A DNA stretch of 64,000 nt, taken from Sphingomonas melonis. Its GTDB lineage: Bacteria > Pseudomonadota > Alphaproteobacteria > Sphingomonadales > Sphingomonadaceae. Positions 1-8,532 of this stretch are shown here, piece after piece (the stretch's first letter is position 1; the number at the start of each line of letters is the position of its first letter). A program made the position numbers and the translations under genes. The DNA lies in contig NZ_JACCBY010000002.1 of the NCBI RefSeq assembly GCF_013409985.1, positions 682,001-746,000 of the forward strand. The letters run 5' to 3'. The notes below the pieces were generated by a model, which did not search any database, was not told where the DNA came from, and saw nothing but the letters and a program-made list of their open reading frames with translations.

Positions 1-96
1 CAGCCGTTCGAGCGCGGTGCCGGCAAGCACCGCGATCATCGCGACGAGCAGCAGCACGGTGAGCAGCGCGGCGCCGCGCTCGCGGTCAGCGGGCAT
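1..96 (-). CDS. gspK: Type II secretion minor pseudopilin GspK, N-terminal fragment
   Basis: Only the first 32 residues are inside the window; the rest continues beyond base 1. They read MPADRERGAALLTVLLL and so on: a short basic leader followed by a long hydrophobic stretch, as in GspK, the tip pseudopilin with GspI and GspJ. The start overlaps the 3' end of gspJ by 11 bp, so it belongs to the same operon. The identification rests on the hydrophobic start plus its place after gspJ. Confidence 0.8.
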   Translation of the reverse strand, partial: MPADRERGAALLTVLLLVAMIAVLAGTALERL

Positions 97-898
97 TGCG
101 TTGTCCGGGGGGCGTGCCGGTGGCGCCGGGGGTGGGCGAGGATTGCGGATTGGGCACCGCTGCGGCGCTGCTGCCCGACCCGACCAGCAGCATCAGGCGG
201 AAGGCAGTGCCGTTGGTGCGGCGCACGACGATCTCGGCTGCCTGCGGCAGCGGCGCGCCCTGCCTGCCGTCCCAGCGGTCGCTCCATGCGCCCTTGTAGC
301 GATACCGCGCGCCGACGCCGGCGACCTTGTCGAGCAGCGTCACCGCCGGGAGCGGCGCGGCGCCGTCGATCATCGGATAGGCGACGCGCAGCAGCGTGTT
401 GCCGTCGATCTGATAGGCGACCTTCTGCGCGCTGGCGCGGGGCGCGGCATCGACGTTCGCCCAGCCGGTGCGGACGAAGCGCATGCGGCCATCGCTCTCG
501 CCGGTGAAGGCCGGGAGCATGACGCCGCCCTCGTCGCGCGCCGGCCGGTCGATCGCCTGGCCGAGGTCACCGGCGAGCAGCGAGGCGGTGCGGTTGAGTG
601 CGGCGATGTCGTCGAAGCGCTTGCCGGTGGCGGTCTGCGCGCGGACGCTGAAGGTCAGGATCGCCACGCCCGCCGCGGCGAGCATGCCGAAGATCATGAG
701 CGCGATCATCACCTCGACGAGGGTGAAGCCGGTTTCGGTCGCGAGCCGTCGTGACGCCTGCCCCGCCTTTCCCGTCACCCCGGACTCGTTCCGGGGTCCA
801 CGGGGCCTCGCACCGTTAAGCCGCTGGGCTTGCGGCACGGTCGACCCCGGAACGAGTCCGGGGTGACGGTGTGGGCGGGGTGAGCGGGTGGCCGTCAC
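86..898 (-). CDS. gspJ: Type II secretion minor pseudopilin GspJ with repeat-derived leader
   Basis: Minor pseudopilin that forms the tip of the type II secretion pseudopilus in the inner membrane. The prepilin signature TETG^FTLVEVMIALMIF puts the cleavage after residue 57, followed by the hydrophobic helix and a globular domain. The GTG start at 898 overlaps the gspI stop as GTGA, which argues for translational coupling. The leader is unusually long because a dispersed palindromic repeat (774-869, exactly 96 bp) lies in frame inside it; without it the leader would be about 25 residues. A GTG at 778 within the repeat is an alternative start (about 230 residues). Confidence 0.88.
   Translation of the reverse strand: MTATRSPRPHRHPGLVPGSTVPQAQRLNGARPRGPRNESGVTGKAGQASRRLATETGFTLVEVMIALMIFGMLAAAGVAILTFSVRAQTATGKRFDDIAALNRTASLLAGDLGQAIDRPARDEGGVMLPAFTGESDGRMRFVRTGWANVDAAPRASAQKVAYQIDGNTLLRVAYPMIDGAAPLPAVTLLDKVAGVGARYRYKGAWSDRWDGRQGAPLPQAAEIVVRRTNGTAFRLMLLVGSGSSAAAVPNPQSSPTPGATGTPPGQRNAR
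774..869. repeat. Dispersed palindromic element, type C, copy 1 (inside gspJ)
   Basis: The outer arms gtcaccccggactcgttccg and its complement at the other end form a long hairpin around a variable centre. It is one of five copies of the same family in this window (others near 3599, 11634, 57553 and 62494). This copy is read through by gspJ and encodes part of its leader peptide. Confidence 0.9.
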
Positions 899-1368
899 GA
901 TGGCTGGTCCGGCGGGCGGATCGCGGTGGTGCGGCCGACGATCTGTCCGGCGCGGTTGGTCACTGCGACGTCGATGCGGACGATCGCGGCATTGCCGGTG
1001 CCGCGTACCTGCCGCACCCAGGTCCAGGTGCGGCCGCCGTTGACCTCGCTGCCAGTGGTGCGGCCGGCGACGGGCGGCTGCGCTTCGGTGACCGCATCGT
1101 TGGCGACGTTGCGCGCGACGAGGCCGGCGACGAGGCTCTCGTCGAGCGTGCGGGCGCCGCGGATGGTCGCGGTCTCGAGCCGCAGCAGCGCGAGCACCGC
1201 GAGGCTGAACACCGCGAGCGCGACCATGATCTCGATAAGCGTGAAGCCGCGGTCTTGCCCCCCGCTCCCTAGGACGCAGGAGCGCGGAATCCGGCAGCGC
1301 GACACAAGACGGTGCGTGAGACTTCGGGCCCCCGCTTTCACAGGAGCAGGATGGCGGCGCGTCCGCAT
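895..1368 (-). CDS. gspI: Type II secretion minor pseudopilin GspI
   Basis: Minor pseudopilin of 157 residues. The prepilin site QDRG^FTLIEIMVALAVFSLAVLAL puts cleavage after residue 41, followed by the methylation Glu at +5 and the hydrophobic helix. The ATG at 1368 overlaps the gspH stop as ATGA, which fixes the start. The 41-residue basic leader is long for a pseudopilin; its DNA (about 1260-1350) is again unlike the rest of the gene and may be a degraded repeat. It sits between gspH and gspJ, as expected for the tip complex genes. Confidence 0.92.
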   Translation of the reverse strand: MRTRRHPAPVKAGARSLTHRLVSRCRIPRSCVLGSGGQDRGFTLIEIMVALAVFSLAVLALLRLETATIRGARTLDESLVAGLVARNVANDAVTEAQPPVAGRTTGSEVNGGRTWTWVRQVRGTGNAAIVRIDVAVTNRAGQIVGRTTAIRPPDQPS

Positions 1369-1850
1369 CAGCTCGCCACCCGGACCGATCCGTCGGCGGC
1401 CATGTCGATCACCGCGCGCGCGCCGCTGCGGGTCAGCGTGATCTGCGCCGGGCGGTCGGCGAGGCCGGTGGGATCGAAGACGATGCGCAACCGGCCGCTC
1501 GCCTCGCCGGTGGCGGCGACGGTGCCCTCGGTCCAGCGTTCGACGCGCAGCGGCTTCTCCGCCATCGCAATCCACTGGCCGGCGCCGCGCCGGTCGAAGC
1601 CATAGCCGCCGGCGGTGACCCAGATGCTGACCGGCCGGGCATCGACGATCGCGGCATCGTGCGCGGCGCGGGCGCGCAGGGCGAACCGCGCCGCCTCGTC
1701 CGCCAGCCGGCCGCGGGGATCGGGCATGTTCCACACCGCCACGGCCGCCGCTAGGCCGATGATGGTCACCACCACCATCAGCTCTACAAGCGTAAAGCCC
1801 TGTTGGGCGTCACGCCAGCGCGGACCAGAGCCGTTGCGGCACGGGGCCAT
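1368..1850 (-). CDS. gspH: Type II secretion minor pseudopilin GspH
   Basis: Minor pseudopilin of 160 residues. The leader is 18 residues with cleavage DAQQG^FTLVELMVVVTIIG, then a hydrophobic helix and a small beta-rich globular domain. It starts 2 bp downstream of gspG and overlaps gspI by 4 bp, so it lies inside the gspG-H-I-J-K block. GspH links the GspI-J-K tip to the GspG shaft. Confidence 0.92.
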   Translation of the reverse strand: MAPCRNGSGPRWRDAQQGFTLVELMVVVTIIGLAAAVAVWNMPDPRGRLADEAARFALRARAAHDAAIVDARPVSIWVTAGGYGFDRRGAGQWIAMAEKPLRVERWTEGTVAATGEASGRLRIVFDPTGLADRPAQITLTRSGARAVIDMAADGSVRVAS

Positions 1851-1852
1851 GG

Positions 1853-2293
1853 TTACTGCCAGCTGGTGATGTCGGCGTTGACGCCCTCGCCGCCTTCCTT
1901 GCCGTCGGCGCCGAGGCTCCAGACGTCGGCCTCGCCGTGCTGGCCGGGCGAGGCGTAGAGGTAGGGGCGGCCCCAGGGATCGGGCGGCAGCTTCTTGATA
2001 TAGCCGCCGCGCTGATATTCGGCGGCGTTGACGCCGGCGGGGGCGGTGACGAGCGCCTGCAGGCCCTGCGACGTGGTCGGATAGCTGTTCATCTGGAGCC
2101 GGTACATCTCCAGCGCGCCCTCGATCGTGCTGATGTCCGACTTCGCCTTGGTGATCTTGCCCTTGTCGCCGGCAGGCAGGACGTTGAACGTCACGATCGC
2201 GGCGAGCAGGCCGATGATGACGATGACCACCATCAGCTCGACGAGGGTAAAGCCTTCGTCGTTGCGATGGCGCTTCTTGGGTTCGGTACGCAT
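1853..2293 (-). CDS. gspG: Type II secretion major pseudopilin GspG
   Basis: Major pseudopilin that polymerises into the type II secretion pseudopilus. It has a short leader with cleavage NDEG^FTLVELMVVIVIIGLLA, and the GspG core: a YPTTSQGLQALV segment, PDPWGRPY, and a C-terminal calcium-loop region (WSLGADGKEGGEG). The ATG at 2293 is preferred because GAGGACCC lies just upstream, giving 146 residues and a 14-residue leader. An in-frame ATG at 2305 overlaps the gspF stop (ATGA) and would add four residues. Confidence 0.96.
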   Translation of the reverse strand: MRTEPKKRHRNDEGFTLVELMVVIVIIGLLAAIVTFNVLPAGDKGKITKAKSDISTIEGALEMYRLQMNSYPTTSQGLQALVTAPAGVNAAEYQRGGYIKKLPPDPWGRPYLYASPGQHGEADVWSLGADGKEGGEGVNADITSWQ

Positions 2294-2301
2294 GTGGGTC
2301 C

Positions 2302-3525
2302 TCATTGGCCGGCCAGCGTGTTGAGCTGGAGGATGGGCAGCAGGATGGATAGCACGATCGTCGCGACGACGCCGCCCATCACGACGATGATCGCGGGTTC
2401 GAGCAGCGACAGCGCGGTGGCGGTGAAGCGGTCGAACTCGCGCTCGAGATAGTCGGCGGCGCGCTCCAGCATCTCGTCAAGCCGCCCCGCCGCCTCGCCT
2501 GACGCCGCGAGATAGGTGAGCAGCGGCGGGAAGACGTTGGCGCGGCGCATCGCGGCGGACAGGCTGCCGCCGCCGCGGATCGCGTCGACGATCTCGTCCG
2601 AGGCGGCGCGCAGGCGGCGGTTGTGGATCGTCGAGGCGGTGAGCGCGAGCCCTTCGAGCAGCGGCAGGCGGCTGGCGATCATCGTGCTGAGCGTGCGCGA
2701 CATGCGCGCGGCGTGGAGGTCGCGGAACAGCCGGCCGAGCAGCGGCAGGCGCAGCAAGGCGGTGTCGAAGGCGAGGCGCAGCGCCGGATCGCGCAGCGCG
2801 TACCAGGTGGCTAACGCCACTAACGCCACGCATAGCGCGATCAGCCACCAATAGCCGACGAGGACGTCGGACAGGCCGATGACGATCCGGGTGAGCAGCG
2901 GCAATTCCTGTCCAACCGTATCGAATTGCTCGACAACTTGCGGAACGACGAACATCATCAGCGCGGTGACGACGCCCATCGCGACGACCGCGAGGATGGT
3001 CGGATAGGCGAGCGCGGTGATGAGCTTGCCGCGAATCTCCGCCTGGCGTTCGAGCAGCGCGGCGAGCCGGTCGAGGATCGTCGGCAGGCTGCCCGAGCTT
3101 TCGCCGGCCGAGACCATCGCGCGATAGAGCGGCGGGAAGCTCTTGCCCTCGCGCGCCATCGAATCGGCAAGGCGGCGGCCCTCGACGACGCCGGCGTGGA
3201 CGTGGGAGACGATGGTGCGGACGCTGTCCTGCTCGGTCTGGCGGGTGATGGTGCGGAGCGATTCCTCGAGCGGCGAGACGCGGTTGAGCGTCGCGAGCTG
3301 GCGGGTGAAGAGGGTGAGTTGCTTGACGCTCATCTTCTTCGCGCCGAGCCGGATGCCGAACAGCGGGCGGCTGGTCGCCGCCAGCGGCGCGCCCGGTTCG
3401 AGGCGGACGACGTAGAGCTTGCGGCGGTCGAGCTGCGCCCGCGCGGCGTCGAGCGACGGCGCGGCGACATGGCCGCGCTGCTCCTGCCCGCGCGTGTCGA
3501 TGGCGAGATAGTCGAAGTCAGCCAT
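2302..3525 (-). CDS. gspF: Type II secretion inner-membrane platform protein GspF
   Basis: Polytopic inner-membrane platform protein of 407 residues, close to the usual GspF length. It starts MADFDYLAIDTRG, typical of GspF/PilC. There are two cytoplasmic T2SSF domains (about 65-190 and 270-395). Hydrophobic segments are seen near 170-200 (ALAYPTILAVVAMGVVTALM), 222-245 and at the C terminus (AIIVVMGGVVATIVLSILLP). It couples the GspE ATPase to pseudopilus assembly. A palindromic repeat separates it from gspE upstream. Confidence 0.95.
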   Translation of the reverse strand: MADFDYLAIDTRGQEQRGHVAAPSLDAARAQLDRRKLYVVRLEPGAPLAATSRPLFGIRLGAKKMSVKQLTLFTRQLATLNRVSPLEESLRTITRQTEQDSVRTIVSHVHAGVVEGRRLADSMAREGKSFPPLYRAMVSAGESSGSLPTILDRLAALLERQAEIRGKLITALAYPTILAVVAMGVVTALMMFVVPQVVEQFDTVGQELPLLTRIVIGLSDVLVGYWWLIALCVALVALATWYALRDPALRLAFDTALLRLPLLGRLFRDLHAARMSRTLSTMIASRLPLLEGLALTASTIHNRRLRAASDEIVDAIRGGGSLSAAMRRANVFPPLLTYLAASGEAAGRLDEMLERAADYLEREFDRFTATALSLLEPAIIVVMGGVVATIVLSILLPILQLNTLAGQ

Positions 3526-3598
3526 GCGATGGGCGCCGGTATGGGGTGGGCGATGGCTTAAGGTGGGTGTCCGCGCGGGACATGTCCCCAGCCACACC

Positions 3599-3705
3599 GT
3601 CACCCCGGACTTGTTCCGGGGTCCACCGGGCCGCAGCGGTACGTCCTGCCTCTCCAGCCCTTCTCCTCGCCGCGGAGTGGACCCCGGAACACGTCCGGGG
3701 TGACG
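3599..3705. repeat. Dispersed palindromic element, type C, copy 2 (gspE-gspF spacer)
   Basis: Same family as the element in gspJ: outer arms gtcaccccggacttgttccg and the complement ending in tccggggtgacgg, with an unrelated centre. It fills the otherwise empty 263-bp gspE-gspF spacer, inside the operon, where a strong RNA hairpin could affect readthrough or mRNA stability. Confidence 0.88.
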
Positions 3706-3788
3706 GGATATTGTGGGCGAGGCGATCGGGCCTCATGGGCGCCGTCATAGCCGACGCCCCAGCCCTGCCGGAGAGGATTCGCGCCTGG

Positions 3789-5372
3789 CTACGCATCGTC
3801 GACCACGACATCGGTCGCATCCCGGCGCGACACGCGCACCGCCTCCTCCGGCGTCGTCAGGCCGCGGCGGACCAGCGCCTCGGCGGCCTGCGCGAGATTG
3901 GGCGTGCGGGCGAAGGCGTGGGCGGCGATCGCGGTCTCGTCGGCGCCGTCGTTGATGAAGCGGCGGATCGTGTCGTCGACCCGCACCGCCTCGAACACGC
4001 CGATCCGGCCCTTGAAGCCGGTGTGGTTGCACTCGGGGCAGCCGACCGATTCGTAGACGATCGCCTCGGGCTCGATGCCGAGCAGGCCGGCGACGCCGCT
4101 CGACCCCGGCACGGCGCGGCGGCAGACCGGGCAGAGCCGGCGCACCAGCCGCTGCGCGATCACCGCGCGCAGCGTCGAGGCGAGCAGGAACGGTTCGACC
4201 TTCATGTCGCGCATGCGGGTAATCGCGCCAATCGCGTCGTTGGTGTGGACGGTCGAGAGCACGAGATGGCCGGTCAGCGACGCTTGCACCGCGATCTCGG
4301 CAGTCTCGCGATCGCGGATTTCGCCGACCATGACGACATCGGGGTCCTGGCGCAGGATCGCGCGCAGCCCCGCGGCGAAGGTCAGGCCGACCTTGGGATT
4401 GACCTGCGTCTGGCCGACGCCCTCGACGGCATATTCGACCGGATCCTCGACGGTGAGGATGTTGCGGCTGCCGTCGTTGAGCAGGCGCAGCGCGCCGTAG
4501 AGCGAGGTGGTCTTGCCCGAACCCGTCGGGCCGGTGACGAGGATGATGCCATTGGGCTCGGCGAGCGCGCCGCGCAGCAGCGCGTACATCCGCTCGTCCA
4601 TGCCGAGCGCGTCGAGATCGATGCCGGCATTGTCCTTGTCGAGGATACGCAGCACGACGCGCTCGCCGGCGCGACTCGGCAGCGTCGAGACGCGGACGTC
4701 GAGCAACTTGCCGCCGAGGGTGAGGCCCATGCGGCCGTCCTGCGGCACGCGCCGCTCGGCGATGTCGAGCCGGGCCATGACCTTGATGCGGCTCACCACG
4801 ACGGGGGCGACGTGCGGCGGCATGCGGAGCGTCTCGCGCAGCACGCCGTCGATGCGCATGCGGACGATCAGGCCGGTCTCATACGGCTCGATATGGATGT
4901 CGGAGACGCCGTTGCGCGCGGCGTCGGCGATGATGCCGTTGATGAGGCGGATCGCGGGGGCGTCGTCGGCGGTGTCGAGCAGGTCTTCCGCGGTCGGCAG
5001 GCCCTCGGCGAGGCTGTCGAGTTCGTCGCCCATGCCGACCGCGGCGAGCGCATTGGCCTGGCCGTCCATCGCGTAATTGTCGGAGAGCAGGCGGTCGAAC
5101 TGCGGCGCCTCGACGATGGTGACGTCGAACGGACGGGCGAGGTAGCGGCGGATCTCGAGCAACGTCTTGGGGTTGGCGCCGGCGCGCAACGCGACGGTGA
5201 GATGCGTGTTGGTGTCGGTGTGGGTGACGACGACGCCATGCTTGCGCGCGAAGGCATAGGGTATGACGAGCATCGGCAGCGGCTCCGACGGGGCGGGCGG
5301 CTCTGGCACGAGGAGCGTTTCGGGGGCGGTGTCGAGCGGGGCGTCGAGCGCGTCGCCGGTGCGGATGATCAT
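3789..5372 (-). CDS. gspE: Type II secretion assembly ATPase GspE
   Basis: Cytoplasmic hexameric ATPase of 527 residues that powers pseudopilus assembly. Seen directly: an N-terminal T2SSE domain, SDIHIEP, Walker A GPTGSGKTT near 281-289, Asp box TVEDPVEY, Walker B DVVMVGEIRD near 344-353, His box STVHTNDA, and the GspE tetracysteine zinc motif CPVC (near 414) with CPEC (near 445). The ATG at 5372 has a GGGGGA ribosome site 8 bp upstream. The frame stays open for 58 more codons into the repeat array upstream, but those codons are translated repeat and were rejected. Confidence 0.96.
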   Translation of the reverse strand: MIIRTGDALDAPLDTAPETLLVPEPPAPSEPLPMLVIPYAFARKHGVVVTHTDTNTHLTVALRAGANPKTLLEIRRYLARPFDVTIVEAPQFDRLLSDNYAMDGQANALAAVGMGDELDSLAEGLPTAEDLLDTADDAPAIRLINGIIADAARNGVSDIHIEPYETGLIVRMRIDGVLRETLRMPPHVAPVVVSRIKVMARLDIAERRVPQDGRMGLTLGGKLLDVRVSTLPSRAGERVVLRILDKDNAGIDLDALGMDERMYALLRGALAEPNGIILVTGPTGSGKTTSLYGALRLLNDGSRNILTVEDPVEYAVEGVGQTQVNPKVGLTFAAGLRAILRQDPDVVMVGEIRDRETAEIAVQASLTGHLVLSTVHTNDAIGAITRMRDMKVEPFLLASTLRAVIAQRLVRRLCPVCRRAVPGSSGVAGLLGIEPEAIVYESVGCPECNHTGFKGRIGVFEAVRVDDTIRRFINDGADETAIAAHAFARTPNLAQAAEALVRRGLTTPEEAVRVSRRDATDVVVDDA

Positions 5373-5393
5373 AGGTTGGTTCCCCCGAGGTTC

Positions 5394-6257
5394 GTCATCC
5401 CCGCGCAGGCGGGGATCCATAGCCGCGGACCGCGCGGCTCCATCGCGACATCCGCGCGTCTGGATCCCCGTCTGCGCGGGGAGGACCTTTTGGGGGATGG
5501 GCAATCGCCCTCCCCCTTCGTCATCCCGGCGGAAGCCGGGAGCCATGGGTGCGGGACGCCGATGGCGCGTGCCGACGCCGGTTGCGCCGTGTCCGTGGGT
5601 CCCGGCTTTCGCCGGGATGACGATGGAGGGGGGGAGTGACGGACAGACGCAACGCCCGATGGCCCTGTGGCAGTGCCGATGGTCGTGAAGGGCCCCCCAC
5701 CCCCTTCGTCATCCCCGCGGAGGCGGGGATCCATAGGCGCAGGTGTCGCGATGGAGCCGCGCGGTCCGCGGGTATGGATCCCCGCCTCCGCGGGGATGAC
5801 GGTGTGGTGGGGGATGAGGGAGGAATCCCCCTCCTTCGTCATCCCGGCGGAAGCCGGGAGCCATGGGTGCGGGGCGCCGATGGCGCGCGCCGACGCCGGT
5901 TGCGCCGTGTCCGTGGGTCCCGGCTTTCGCCGGGATGACGATGGCGTGGTGGAGTGACGGACAGACGGCCCAATCCCCAATGGTCCTGCGGCGGTGCCGA
6001 TGGTAGTGACGCCCCCCTCACCCCTTTCGTCATCCCCGCGCAGGCGGGGATCCATACGCGCAAGGGTCGCGATGGAGCCGCGCGGTCCGCGGGTATGGAT
6101 CCCCGCCTGCGCGGGGATGACGGTGTGGGGGATGAGAGAGGTATCCTCCCCCTTCGTCATCCCGGCGGAGGCCGGGAGCCATGGGTGCGGGGTGCCGATG
6201 GTGCGTGCCGACGCCGGCCGTACCGCGTCCGCCGGTCCCGGCTTTCGCCGGGATGAC
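5394..6257. repeat. Composite tandem array of two alternating palindromes (gspD-gspE spacer)
   Basis: This 919-bp gene-free stretch is filled by two palindrome types in strict alternation. Type A (gtcatccccgc..gcgggga arms, about 93 bp): 5394-5486, 5708-5800, 6029-6121. Type B (cgtcatcccggcgg arms, about 103 bp): 5519-5622, 5838-5940, 6156-6257. The spacers are also conserved: GGAGTGACGGACAGACG occurs at 5633 and 5951. The repeat period is therefore about 318 bp with close to three units, showing tandem duplication of a two-palindrome block inside the secretion operon. The unit is far too long and the arms too palindromic for CRISPR. Confidence 0.95.
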
Positions 6258-6291
6258 GCGCGCGAGGGGGCACGGTCGGCAAGCACGCCCT

Positions 6292-8532
6292 TCATCGATC
6301 CCTCGGGCGGATGATCTTGGTGGTGTTGTGCTGGATCGGCACGGCGATGCGCGGGTCCTCGATATTGCCGGGGATCGGCGCCGAGGGGATCGGCGGGGCG
6401 GCGCCCATATAGTCGCGGACCAGTTCGTCGATCGACGGCTCCTCGCCCGGCGATTGCAGGCCCTGTTGCAGGCGGATGTAGCCGTAGCGCTGCTCGGCGA
6501 CCTTGCGGCTGTCGGCGGCGTTGCGCAGGATCGTCGGGCGGATGAAGATCATCAAATTGGTCTTGTTGCGCGACTTGGCCTTCGACTTGAACAGGTTGCC
6601 GAGCACCGGAATGTCGCCGAGCAGCGGAATCTTCTCGATCGTGCGGCGCTCCTCGTCGCTGAGCAGGCCGCCCATCACCGCGATCTGGCCCTCGTCGACG
6701 GTCAGCGTCGTCTCGATCTCGCGCTTGTTGAGGATGAGGTCGCTGTTGTCGCTCGACACCGGGCCGGCGATCGAGCTGACTTCGAGGCGCAGGTTGAGCT
6801 TGACCGTGCCGGATGAATTGACCTGCGGCCGCGCAGTCAGCTCGATGCCGACATTCTCGCGCTGCGTGGTGCGGAAGGTGTTGTCGAAATTGTTCGACAG
6901 CGCCTGGCCGGTGGTGATCGGGATCTCCTGGCCGACGAGGCTGTGCGCTTCCTGATTGTCGACCGTCACCAGATGCGGGACCTGGAGCAGGTTGGATGTG
7001 GTGTCGCTCTTCACCGCGTTGATGATCGCACCGAACAGCACGTCGCCGATTTTGCCGCCGAAGCCGCCGAAGCCGCCGGTCGAGCTGAGGATCGAATTGA
7101 GCGCCGACTGGGTGAGCGAATCCGACGCGGAATTGTTGGTGATCGTTTCGGTGCGGGTGCCGTCGGGGGCGGTGGTGACGGTGCGGCTCGACCCCAGCGA
7201 CTGCGCGCCGATGGCGCCGGCGATCTGGAGGATGTTGGGCGCGCTGTTCGAGAAGGTCGAGGCGGCGAAGGCGCCGCCCGAGGGGTTGGCGAGGACGAAC
7301 TGCGCACCGAGCCGGTTGACCGTCGCGTCCGACACCTCGGCGACGATGCCCTCGATCAGCACCTGTTCGCGGCGGGTGTCGAGCTGGCGGACGACGTCGG
7401 AGAGCTGGCGCTGGATATCGGCGGGCGCGGCAATGACGATCGCGTTCGCGCCCTGGAAGCGGGTGACGACCGCGGCGGTGCGGCCGCCCTGGGTGGTGAT
7501 CGCGGGCTGGCCGGGTCCGCTGGCGCTGCCGCCGCCGCCGCTCGGCTGCTGCGTCGGGGTCTGGTTGAACTGGCGCGGCTGATTGCCCTGGGCGCCGCCG
7601 CCGGTGCTGCTGCCGAAGCCGGTCTGGGTGCGCGAGAGCTGCGGCTCCTGCACCGCATCGGGGGTCTGGCCGACGAGCTGCTGGAGGACGGGCAGGAGCT
7701 GCGCGGCATCGGCGTTTTCGAGGAAGACGACGCGGATCTCGGTGCCGTTCTTCGCCTTCTGGTCGAGGTCCTGCGCGACCTGCACGAGGCGCGCGACGCT
7801 GTTGGCGTCGCCGCGGATGATGACCGAATTGCTGCTGTCGACCGCGGTGACGCTGGTGCCGACGCCGCCCTGCGCGCCACCCTGCCCGCCCGGCGCGCCG
7901 GTGGCGAGGCCCTGCAACGCGGCGGCGATCTCCTTGGCCGAGGCGTTCTTGAGCGCGACGACGCGAGTCGAGGCATTGTCGGCGTCGACGCGGCGCAGCA
8001 CTTCGCGGATGCGGCGGATATTGTCGCCGAAATCGACGACGACGAGGCTGTTCGAGCCGCGATTGGCGCTGACCGACCCCTGCGCGCTGACCAGCGGGCG
8101 CACCGTCTCGATCGCCTGGGTCGCGTCGATCGAGCGGAGGCGGACGATCTCGGTGACGAAGCTGTTGCGGTTGGCGCCGGCGGAGCCGATGCGGCTCGGC
8201 TGCGAGGCGGCATTGTCGATCGGCTGGATGCGGAACGCGCCATTGCCGGTCGGCACCGCGACGAGGCCGTTGGCGCGCAGCGTCGACAGGAAGGTCTCGA
8301 AATATTCGGAGCGGCTGAGCGGGCGGTCGGTGACCACCGTCACCTTGCCGTTGACGCGCGCGTCGATGATGAAGGTGCGCCCCGTCACCTTCGCGGCATC
8401 GGCGATGAAGGCGCGGATGTCGGCATCGCGGACGTTGAGCGTGGTCTGCGCCAGCGCCTGCGTCGGCAGCGCGAGCGCGGCGGTGGAGAGCAGCAGGGCG
8501 GAGGCGAGCGTCTTCATGGGGGCCGTCTTCAT
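6292..8532 (-). CDS. gspD: Type II secretion outer-membrane secretin GspD
   Basis: Outer-membrane secretin of 746 residues through which substrates leave. It has a cleavable signal peptide (to about residue 29, ending ALAQ), N0 domain (TLNVRDADIRAFIADAAKVTG), repeated N1-N3 modules (IVRLRSIDATQAIETVRPLV; VVALKNASAKEIAAALQ; VVFLENADAAQLLPVLQ) and the C-terminal secretin domain (VPHLVTVDNQEAHSLVGQEIP; GLLSDEERRTIEKIPLLGDI). A Gly/Gln/Ser-rich linker of about 60 residues interrupts N3. The ATG at 8532 overlaps the gspC stop (TGATG). Confidence 0.96.
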   Translation of the reverse strand: MKTAPMKTLASALLLSTAALALPTQALAQTTLNVRDADIRAFIADAAKVTGRTFIIDARVNGKVTVVTDRPLSRSEYFETFLSTLRANGLVAVPTGNGAFRIQPIDNAASQPSRIGSAGANRNSFVTEIVRLRSIDATQAIETVRPLVSAQGSVSANRGSNSLVVVDFGDNIRRIREVLRRVDADNASTRVVALKNASAKEIAAALQGLATGAPGGQGGAQGGVGTSVTAVDSSNSVIIRGDANSVARLVQVAQDLDQKAKNGTEIRVVFLENADAAQLLPVLQQLVGQTPDAVQEPQLSRTQTGFGSSTGGGAQGNQPRQFNQTPTQQPSGGGGSASGPGQPAITTQGGRTAAVVTRFQGANAIVIAAPADIQRQLSDVVRQLDTRREQVLIEGIVAEVSDATVNRLGAQFVLANPSGGAFAASTFSNSAPNILQIAGAIGAQSLGSSRTVTTAPDGTRTETITNNSASDSLTQSALNSILSSTGGFGGFGGKIGDVLFGAIINAVKSDTTSNLLQVPHLVTVDNQEAHSLVGQEIPITTGQALSNNFDNTFRTTQRENVGIELTARPQVNSSGTVKLNLRLEVSSIAGPVSSDNSDLILNKREIETTLTVDEGQIAVMGGLLSDEERRTIEKIPLLGDIPVLGNLFKSKAKSRNKTNLMIFIRPTILRNAADSRKVAEQRYGYIRLQQGLQSPGEEPSIDELVRDYMGAAPPIPSAPIPGNIEDPRIAVPIQHNTTKIIRPRDR

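Noticed and set aside
5373..5546. 58-codon N-terminal extension of GspE
   Set aside because: It translates the repeat array only; the ATG at 5372 has a ribosome site and gives the normal protein length.
5394..6257. Repeat array as a CRISPR locus
   Set aside because: The period is about 318 bp, the elements are about 100-bp palindromes, spacers are conserved rather than unique, and there are no cas genes.
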